DNA of 64,000 bases, taken from NCBI RefSeq assembly GCF_046244365.1, contig NZ_CP176395.1, positions 4,588,001 to 4,652,000 of the forward strand, in the 5' to 3' direction. The notes below the pieces were generated by a model that ran no database searches, was not told where the DNA came from, and was given only the letters and a program-made list of their open reading frames with translations. This document shows positions 17,401 to 25,400 of the stretch, one piece after another; position 1 is the stretch's first letter; every line of letters begins with the position of its first letter. The position numbers and the translations under genes are program-made. Source of the stretch: Paenibacillus_V sp046244365. GTDB taxonomy: Bacteria; Bacillota; Bacilli; Paenibacillales; NBRC-103111.

Positions 17401-19337
17401 ACAGGTGTTCTGCCTAGCCGAAAGCCTTGCCTAGCCGAGTTTTTTAGAAGCTTCGCGGTATTTATTCGATATGCGCCAAGTCGGAATAGATCCTCGTCGT
17501 CCTTCTCAAGCAACCTTGCCACGACGTGCGTCGGGTAGCTCAAACGGATTTTGCGAGCCAGATCCTCGGTATAGGCGTTCAGGCGGTTTTCCAGGCTCTC
17601 GTCAAGATAAGCTGCGGGGATCAATTCTGACAGTACAAGCTCATCATTGTCTGCAAGCCTTCTGACCTCATCTCTCCAAGTTTCAGGCAAGTGAAAATCG
17701 AGATCTACCAGTTCCGATGGATCGAAGATGGAACTGGCTCCAATCTTCTTGCTCATGAGCATGGCAGACATTGCATTGCTGTTTCCGACGAGGAATGCCA
17801 GCTTGCCGTGAAGCTGCAGCCTGCTCACTTGAACATCGTCCAGACCGGCTTCACGCACTTTGCTCCACAATTGTTCGGCATCTCCGTCATGATTGAGATA
17901 GACCGATACAAATTTGTTGCGTGCCTCCTCATGAAGCCCGGAGGATTGAAGCAGTTCACCATAGGTCGATGTAGAGCCCGGGGCTGGAATCGTAAGTCGA
18001 ACTTGGTTAGCGAAAGCGACGAACTGTTCCTTGTATTGGTTAATCTGGTCGTCATGAAGCGCAATAATGCCTGCATCTCGCACCCGTATGAGCGCTTGTT
18101 CGGCTAAATCGGGCGCTACTTGCGCAAGCAACAGCTTGTCCGAGGGCAAGCCGGCACGAAGCAAGCCATAGATCGCCTCCTGCGGCAGATTAACTTCCTG
18201 ATCAGCGCTCAGTCGTTCTGTAAGGACAGCTCGAGCGATAAGTCTCGAATCCCAGCCTGTCGCCCGATTGAGAATCGTCAGATCCTGTTGTTCGTCACTC
18301 TCTCTTGCATCAGCTAGCCTTGTTAATTCACCGACATGCGGTAAGAGATCAGCCTTCAGACGTTCGTATTCCGAAGCCGATGGGGCTGCAGGGACAACCA
18401 AATTCCAGCTCTCAAACGCAGCTGCACCGTATCTAGGATGAGACAACGGAAGCTCTTTCTCCTGGTTAAGAGGGTCAGTGATCCGAATTTCCAGATTGAC
18501 TGCAGTTGTGCCGGGATCATATCGGAAAGTATATCTGCCGCTTTGATCGGTATTGGAACTGCCTAGCAACAAGTTATTGCCGCCGAAGCCCAATTGATAT
18601 AGGAACAGGGTCAGGTTTGGCGCAGGTAATCCATTGTCTTGAACGACGACACCTGCGACGACTGAGTGTTTGATCACGCGGATCACGACAGGTTTCCGCG
18701 GAGGCTGAAAGGCAATCAATACGCCTTGATCGTTTGCGTTTTCTGGCAGTACATCCTCCAATTGAATTGCTCCGCGTTGGGCTGTGAAGAACAAGTTGGG
18801 ATGTAATTCACCCTCATTCGCACTGAAGTCGGTTCGTCGGAAGCGGAATGCTACGTTCCCCCCGGTATCCGTTATCACGGCTTCGCCTAGTTGTATCGGT
18901 GGTGAATTCTCGTTACGGTGGAAAGATTGGAGCTGCAATCCTGCAATTGGCGTGTCGCGGATATCAACAACCTGACAAAGAACGATATACGGGGAATCCA
19001 TATGAGCGTTAGCGCTGCTTAACGGTGGAAGTAATCCCCATTGACGCAGAAGAGCGTTTACGACATCGGCGGTTTTCTCATCCACGAAATGATCTTCAAA
19101 AGGAAGCCCGTGTTCATTTTGTAACTGGGATACAACAATCGCGGTGAAGTCGCCGTATTTGTTCGCTTCTCTTTCACGTTTAAGATTGTTAGTCCACTCG
19201 TTGCGCCGCTCGTTGTGCTGACCATCATTGCCTGGGAACAAGGCTCCCCTTTCAAGCAGGAACAGTAACGCATCTTGAAGATTGGTCACGTCTTGACCGA
19301 CTGTTCCTCGCTTTAAGGGGAAGATAATAGGGTTCAT
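11445..19337 (-). CDS. Tc toxin subunit A-related protein, N-terminal half
   Basis: A 2630-aa protein from the ATG at 19337, fixed by GGAGG 7 nt upstream. The visible architecture is a peptidoglycan-binding-like helical domain (about 1-95, RGTVGQDVTNLQDALLFLLE), two beta-sandwich modules (about 105-215 and 220-320, the second like a carboxypeptidase-regulatory/transthyretin fold), and helical repeats. These are followed by the VRP1/SpvA-like core with its Cys-rich turn (MDYCECEHCRSVLSPAAYLV, about 780-950), a PA14-like beta domain (about 1740-1880, TASYYASDNCSGDLLKPAE), and a neuraminidase-like segment (about 2200-2400, SWTPWEPIS and HGRLYLFWVTL). It lacks the channel and TcB-binding parts, which are encoded by the next gene. 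With its partner the A subunit totals about 3880 residues, larger than classic TcdA (about 2500), mainly through the extra N-terminal modules. Confidence 0.88.
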   Translation of the reverse strand: MNPIIFPLKRGTVGQDVTNLQDALLFLLERGALFPGNDGQHNERRNEWTNNLKREREANKYGDFTAIVVSQLQNEHGLPFEDHFVDEKTADVVNALLRQWGLLPPLSSANAHMDSPYIVLCQVVDIRDTPIAGLQLQSFHRNENSPPIQLGEAVITDTGGNVAFRFRRTDFSANEGELHPNLFFTAQRGAIQLEDVLPENANDQGVLIAFQPPRKPVVIRVIKHSVVAGVVVQDNGLPAPNLTLFLYQLGFGGNNLLLGSSNTDQSGRYTFRYDPGTTAVNLEIRITDPLNQEKELPLSHPRYGAAAFESWNLVVPAAPSASEYERLKADLLPHVGELTRLADARESDEQQDLTILNRATGWDSRLIARAVLTERLSADQEVNLPQEAIYGLLRAGLPSDKLLLAQVAPDLAEQALIRVRDAGIIALHDDQINQYKEQFVAFANQVRLTIPAPGSTSTYGELLQSSGLHEEARNKFVSVYLNHDGDAEQLWSKVREAGLDDVQVSRLQLHGKLAFLVGNSNAMSAMLMSKKIGASSIFDPSELVDLDFHLPETWRDEVRRLADNDELVLSELIPAAYLDESLENRLNAYTEDLARKIRLSYPTHVVARLLEKDDEDLFRLGAYRINTAKLLKNSARQGFRLGRTPVSAFLNTHTGVSAGMMEHEFMEAGKQLKTLQRIYQLTTGNEGIPVMLHLGITSASDVTAHSEADFLISYNAAFKQLFQKEPAKVEAKLVYRKAKQINSVLYNLFTVARKIDSDVQIAGMSAAADIRENVRNELIKQFPTMESLFGSMDYCECEHCRSVLSPAAYLVDLLQFIDTEPETWKTFLARWDERHDTPYHATYMKPYDALIERRPDLPYLPLTCENTLTVLPYIDIINEILEYYVANGGLSEHASHDTGEATTDQLLAEPQNVIREAYDILRDSLYPLNLPFDLWTETVRQFCSYFDTPLDRLLDIFRPSNDLMAKTQPYDRTAIFMESLGILPIEFAIFTDPNPLSANKWHQLYGYASADSVKPKLKSAKFLSDRLGVSYMELTDIIETNFVNPGMASLGILYRLGVSIHDARAYKLNKELLLQDPNTLSPDDMQRRLEADAFFNRMTTLANALNVQLDQLQNELDAIDFSHVLVLADPYVGCSFDLTVLQYANGDEADDLTFLRINLFVRLWRKLGWTIDETDRALHTFMPSDTPYDSAHLDKQPLQSALIYLSHFKSLDDKLQLGKGSRLKLITLWSDIPTTGNKPLYKQLFLAPSILKSEPVFDDPLGRYLSEKRIADLSKISLFKFRLTQIPPDKQIDPALFAGDPRIELTYDHLEEVQYVAFKGVMSDADKDTLMNIAPLPEFATLLNGVQAKANEFSLIKGHLTSLQGILGLTGDDIEHILVDAKKSLSTAVLSLSNVSLLYRYGLLAKALHLSVSDLITLKQLSGLDPFKPLKPDKLLTLEEDHPFTQTLGFVDIVQEVKDSGVTIGELEYLLRHRDESGKYVPNRADMLALLSKLVDGIRAIRAEHAVPEDPGVLTDEMLRQKLGLIVPIEVAEQFQAMMNGTAEYTASVKVELDAPLHPEDFADEAAIREVRYSDTRKELKLTYRGVLFESDQQVLLSRLPHEHSALLTSLLDDIREQPRSFFVRHLQKQAPDYQPATGFLDSADFDLLFDRYRPLEVDETEDVQLRNREARDRNKRKRIAESFLPFVQDKLIRQYMIQTMTAYIGGDPLLVESLLTDARMLANPGSLLAKLTAAAERGMTASYYASDNCSGDLLKPAETIAVNPFIKPPGANSAHLEGYLEVTQTGAYRFSVVLDKKDAEVDLRFDHLPDPMFWREVAEQDLSVLGESPKHYLELKAGVMYGFALDLRKLNGGGARLLVQGETLPKGSLDQLVLYPKAVIEGAEQSIILLTKANMLLQQLGLGEREARYLLTVGGLNLSLMPTKSGSDTLEGSQAFYKSFRRLASYARLKRELVVNSDQIIEIFEANGAGEPNHAPDNVYTLIAKLFRRNQDLIKSICIALFAKPDFANEQTLLRIWEALKVMERFGVTTSSLVEWTHIVSPAASPMQRFAIAREMKETIKARFDAEAWKRVAQPIFDKLRQRQRDALVSYVKQQLGFASMEQIYEYFLIDPGMEPVVQTSRIRLAISSVQLFIQRCLLNYETKVHPSVINSKQWEWMKRYRVWEANRKIFLFPENWLEPEFRDDKTHLFSELEGALLQGDVSSDLAEDAFLQYLNKLDELARLDVVAMHLEVSENDPSLRILHVIGRTFNQPKKYFYRRLDQSWTPWEPISAEIESNHLAPIVWHGRLYLFWVTLADLSTKEPNVTGNGIEGSLDVFAMTMDKLQTLLGGKNMEIQLYWSEYLHGEWSTRKTSTTILKAEFPRDYDPNDVGIHVSKAYEGGEEQGVYIHLTGSFYNTLFTSFYLAGRNSTPKLVESGKVPRNPYSASDVSATRFTGGNELAVKFKHRLTKRSLIEAKSDPRPDAETSDIILQKGTTFTLLPCNNDIVIGSPEISSLMKPIFYQDDNRMNTIFVEPYVVEQTIEEWNQWIAPPLKVKHPDWWKDIVIMPQKPSLDPNDTSQIVLDPLSRFSLKSHADWLINPQTSLLFDDKVIGPQRSNVVGEAGLHSAISRNISDSILSTQSTGRISL

Positions 19338-19486
19338 GCCGTTTCCTCCGCTCTTATGATTTAAATGTAAAGTGGCTATTGGCAAGGGCGTTTCGAGTTG
19401 CGTCGAGTTGCATCATCGAACACGCCCGTGCGGGCAACATTTCGCTAAGCTCTCAGGTTCCAACGCTATCGACTCAATAAGGGATT

Positions 19487-22400
19487 CTACTGCTTTAAAG
19501 GTTCATGTATGACTGTAATTTTCCCCTTAATTTCCGGATCGTTTTCGAAAAGCATTTGAAAAGCTTGTGTCGCTTTTTCTCCAGATACATGCCATTCGAT
19601 TTTTGCACCTGTTCCTTCTGCTGCTTTTACTTGATCCTTGGCTTGATCCAAGATTTCACTAGCTTTATCCAATAAGTACATGTAGTCGCTGTAGTTGCCG
19701 TTCATCAAATTGTTTAGAGCCTTCATAAATCTACTATTATCGCTCCAATTTTTGGCCTCGAGCAGTTTTCCTGGCTCTCCTCCTTTTCCGTCCCTATAGC
19801 CGTCAAAAGATACGCCGTTCACATAATAAGTCTCACTGGCCGGTTTACCGGTAATCTGCTTCTGATATAAAGCATCTTTATCCTCCATATTATGACCAGC
19901 TGTTAAGTCCGGGGCCCATTGACCTGGTTCCTTCTTCTTAGGGGAACTCGAACCTGTTGCCTTCCCTGTCGGTGCTGGCGCCGGGGTTGCCGCTACTCCA
20001 TGATTTGGAGGCAGCTTCGGCGGTTTCATAGCATTACCGCTCTTGGCATTTGATCTTCGAGCCGCGGTATCGTTCTTAGGTACCGCAGGTACAAATACGC
20101 CGTTCTCCCATTTGCCCTGAATTTTCTCAACACTAGGATCGTCCTTTAACGGCGGAGGTGGAATTACTGCAGGCTGAGAAGGTTTTGGCGGTGCACTTGA
20201 AGGCGGCGGACTTGGCGGCGCCAATGATGCAGTACCCGCTGGAGCAGGAGTCGGCGTCTTGTTGTCTTCCGGTTTTGTATAGGGCACTGGATTAGCTTCT
20301 GTGTAAAAATGAACGGCTACCGGTACTCCGATAGCGACAACTGCGAGAAGTGTATAAGGGCTACTGGCAACACGTACCACTGCAGGCACCGCCACTGGCA
20401 TACCAATAGCTATAAAGCCAGAAGCTAAAATCCGATAACCTGTCTGAAGAACCTCTTGCTCAGTGGGGTATCTCCCGTCAAGGTCGAAATAGCGGATTGG
20501 GTTGCCTCTGACGTACATATAGACGCACGGACCGTCAGCTAATCCTGCTGGATCACAACTCGTCCATCTAGCCAACCATAGCGCATAATACCTCGCTCCA
20601 TGATAGCTAAACCCAGTCTCCTCATCCCGTTCCTTACCCGTATATCGATAGCGTTTCAAACTTACCTCGGCAGCGCTGCATCCGGCACAGTAAGCGGTGC
20701 TGCCGAACGGCGTATATTCCTCATATGTGATCACCGCAGCGTTCTCGTCAAGTTCCAGACTGACCGAACCGAGGTGATTTCCAAGTTGATAGCGAACGAT
20801 AGGCTGGGGGCTGGCAATCGGAATCTGTTCTTTAATCGTTTGTGTCTCGATCAAAGCCAAACGCTGCTTGTCGTCCATCACATGTAACGACTCACGCTCT
20901 AGCTTGACCGTGCCGCCGCTGTATTCACGATACAACTCAAACCCGCCGATATAAATGCGCTGCTTGCTGAGTGCGCCTGTTTGCGTTTCGGTCACCTTGC
21001 GGACGCGCTGGCCTGCCGCATCATAGACGTAGTAAGTTATCGCCGATACTTTGCCGGGTGGCAGGCTATCGTTCTTGACCATCTTCGTTGTTGCGATCAA
21101 TTGGTCTTTGAAGTCCCAACTCATCTGAGGCAAGTGCGGCATCGACGTCATATTACCATGCAGATCGTAGGTATATTTGGCACTGTATCCACCGGGCGTT
21201 GCCGCATAACCAAGCAGGTCAGGGTCATCGGGTAGGCTTGTGGCAAGCAAACGGTTGCTGTCCAAAGCATATTGGTAACGCCGGTTCCAGATCGACTGAC
21301 CCGGTTGCGCCAGATTACGTCCAGTGTGATGGATCATTTGCATAATGTTGCCGACCTCGTCGTAACGATAAGTCTCTACGTAGTTCTGTAATGCATGACA
21401 GTCGTTGGTTATCGTTGGGACATAATGGGAACTATCATCCCAGTCATATTGCTGGCCCTTGCCTTTATGTTCTCTTCCGCCGGCTGCGATGAGGCGATAC
21501 AAGGCATCGTAGCGATACTCCGCACCCGGCAGCACGCATTGGTTGTTGTGAATCACTCGATCATTGGCGTTGTCCAGGATTTGAGTGATGTTCCCCACAG
21601 GATCGTAAGTGTAGTTCAGGTCTTGCAGAAGGGCGTCATCATTGTCGCGTGTGGTTATCAATCGTTTCAGCCGGAAGCTCTTCTGTTCGTACTTGTAAAT
21701 CGTTTTGGATCCATTCCCATATTGCAAAAGCACACGCTGCCCTTTGGCATTATACTTGATGTTCTTCACAGGATGCTGGCTTGCCGTGTTACCGGCAAGC
21801 AACGTAATAGGCTCAACGGCTTGGTTTAGCCACACATCCAAGCGCTCAAGCAGCCCGGCTTCGTTGTATACCGGCTGGGTAATGTTGATGCGCTTCGGGT
21901 TGGCCGTCATGTAGTGCGGCGCGACGAGTTGGATCGGCCGATTTAGTGCGTCGTAGCGGGTTCTGGCGACGATCCGCTCCGCTTCCAGCGCTGGAGCCGG
22001 ATGTTGCGACCAATCGGGGGTTGCCTTGTAGTCGACCGTCAGTTCGCGTATCGTTTGCAAAGGATTTCCCTTAAAGTCGTAGGCCTCAACCTCAACGATA
22101 CCAGCCGTATCGAAATGCTTTAACAGCTTGCCCCTTAAGTTGCGATTCTTATCGTCAACTTGTCCTTCGCCATATATCAGCTTCTCGAATTGAATCTCGC
22201 GGCTAGGATTGACCGGATCAGTGCCGGTGACATAAGAGCCGATAGGCCGGTGCAAATCATCATAGATCGTCCTCGTTCTGAACGATCGGTTGTTCCAGGC
22301 AAACATCGGCTTACCTGACGCGTCAAATAACATCCAGCGGTCGCCGGCGTCCATGCTATGCTGGTAGAGCAGGTTACCTGCAATGTCATAACATGGAGAA

Positions 22401-25400
22401 AAACCTTCCGTATCCATATTGATGGGGTCGTTGAACAGATGTACGCCGCCCGGCAGCAGCGGTAAGATGTATTGCATCACACGGTTGCCGCGCGCATCTT
22501 GCACCCATAGCGGTTTGCCTTCAGCATCTAGCTTGGTGAAGGTGACGTATTTCTCGTCGGTTGACCCCACGCGGTTGTGAGCGATCGTAACGACCTCGCG
22601 ACCTAGGCTGTCGAAAATCGTCACTGAGGGCGTATTCTCATGTTCTGCAGCCAATAAGGCCGCACGCTGGTCTTCTTTCGAGACTTCCAGCTTACTGTTG
22701 CGATTGTACCAGGCGTTATTCATTTTTACCGTGTCGTTCGCATCATAATGTACGGCATGCCATGGAGAAAAATCCGCGCGGCTGTAGGATCCGTTCGGTA
22801 AATCCGTGCGTATCAACCGCCCGACCGCGTCATAATACATCACCGGTGTCACCCCGGCTTCGGACGGTTCCTCATAACGATGCCCGACCATCGGCTGGCT
22901 AAAGTACGGCTCATATTGTTTAACCGGATTGCCCTTATTGTTGTGAATTGTCTTTCCGCTTGCTACCCACCGCAAAGGACCGCCGGGTGTTTCCGGGTCC
23001 GCTTCGGCCTGAACTTTCTTCACTATCACATTGCCCGTGCCGTCCGAATATTCAAACCCGCATTGCACCGTGCTATCCGGCTCGTCGACAAAATGCCGCT
23101 CACGTACAATACCGCAAGCGCAGGCAGGATGCTGCCCCCAGACGGTCTTGCCATCTTTGAAGATCTCGCCGAAGTAATACACATGACGAGCACTTGCGCC
23201 GCGCAACAAATTTTTGGCATCGGCAACGTCATAGTCATGGTTGACGAAGAAGTTCTGCCGTGTTTCTAGATCAGGATTCAGCAGCGCGTTATCGAAACCG
23301 ATTAGACTGTCGGCTTCACCGCCTTTGCCCAATACCGCTGTGGCAGCGGGCATCCCCAATATATCAAAGCGCACTTCCGAAAGATTATCGTTCAAATCTT
23401 TCATACGGCGAGGGGCTAGCACGCGAAAATCGAACTCAACCACCTCAGTCCGGTTACCCTTCGCATCGGTACTGGATTGGATGTAGAGATCGCGTGAATC
23501 ATAGCTTAATGTTGTCGTGTTTCCGAATGGGTCGGTATAGCGTTCGGGCAAATAAAAGTGATCACGGGCATCTACGTTAAAACCTGCCACACCCGAGCAC
23601 ATCCAGTACTTCCCGGCTATACTCAAGTAGCCTCCTTTTTTCTTGTCCGTAATCGCCGTTTGAACGTCTAGATGGATTTTGTCTCCGAAGACCAATCCAA
23701 GAATTTCATCGGTAAGCGCCAGTTTATAACTCTCATACGGCAGACCAAGTGCGCTCATTTGCCCCAGAGCCAGCGGCTGATCCAAGTTTGCATCGAAAAA
23801 TCGCGTTTGCGAATGTTCAACGATTCGCTTTTGAGGCAAGTCACCGCTTGGGAGAACTTGATAGGCGATCTCCTCAACCAATTTTGGTTTTTTGACGCTA
23901 GGGTATCTGTCACTTAATTTGTATTCCCGCAGCTCTTCCAGAGTGCAGCAGCGACAGGCTTCATTAAATCTCGGCTTGTCGGTCAATTCATATCTCAATA
24001 ACTCGCAAGGCAGCCGCAAGCGATAGACGTCCGGCTCCATTACGTCCTTGGTATAGTGTGTCTCGGTATAGGACAGATGCATTTCCGAATGCACATGATG
24101 GATCAACTTCCTTGCATCGTCTTGCACATGCAGGTACACATCCGACTCATCGCCTATTAACGCGGCATCGCCATGATTCCTCAGGCGAGGGTAGACCACT
24201 GCAACGGATTGCTGATTGTTGCCATATTCGTCCATGCTCAAATTAAGGGTGTGCACGATACGCGGATCGGGCTTTAGCTCCTTAGCGCGCAAATCGAGTT
24301 CATAATGGTAGGTAATCGCTTCGCTCTCGGTGACGTGAAATACCGCATGCGGATTGTCCGCTTTCGGTTGAACAAGGTGTATATGGCAATTGTGAAAAGC
24401 AGCCGAGAACAGTTTGACTTTCGCTATCGCTTCCACATCAAGTTCATACACTTCTTGCCGCAGCATCATGCCTTTGCAGGCTCGCAGCGCTTCGCGCCAC
24501 TCTTCGCCCGAAAGATTCAGAGCATCGAGATCGGGCTCGGGTAAGGGATTCTCTTGAAAATCGCCTTGAACTTGAAAGTACTCTGCTTGAAATTGGCCCA
24601 TGATGCGCTCGCGGTCGAGAAACGCTCCGGTGTGATACCAGGTGACGGTTTTAACTGGGGGCTGATAGAGGGTATTGACATCGGTGATGTAGGGGCTGTT
24701 ATTGTTCTCTTTGGCAAATGTGCCATAATCCTCGACGTCGATCTGTTCAACGCGACCAAAGCCTCGAAACTCACGCTCCGACCCATCGAAGTAGCCATGA
24801 TGGTAACTATAGGTCGTTGAAAAATTCGTTTGGCGCCAAATGTCCTTCACCGTCACCTTCTCCACGCAATGTACCGGAAAAGGCAGCTTGGTGATCCATG
24901 GTTTGCCATCTTTTTTGTCCTGCAGGTAAAACTTGGTCGAAGGCGCATAATGAATGGTCGTCTCTGCACCCAGGTTATTGATCGTTTTCTCCAAGAGGTG
25001 CGGCTTCTTCCCGCCCATCAGGTCAAGGTAACGAAGCGGGCGGCGAGCGTCGCTAGGCAACGGCGATGACCAGACTAAACAGGCCGTACCGTTACCCAGA
25101 AGATCCATCACCTGCACCGAGCCTACATGATCGGGTAAGGGGAAGTTCTGGATTGCGGTCGGAGCGCTCCAGCTATTACCGGATTGGTTAAAATACACGC
25201 GCACGCCATCACGATGAAGATAGAGAATGTCGGTCGTACCCGTGCCGTCGATATCGGCCAGCCGAATACGGCGAGGATCGAATTGATCGGCATGGTCGAA
25301 CAATAGCGGCTCAAATTGATCGGGTTGATCTACCCTAGGCGCGTGATCCATCGTGACTTTAGCGCCAAAGCGGCCGTATCCGAGATTAGGCCAATAACAC

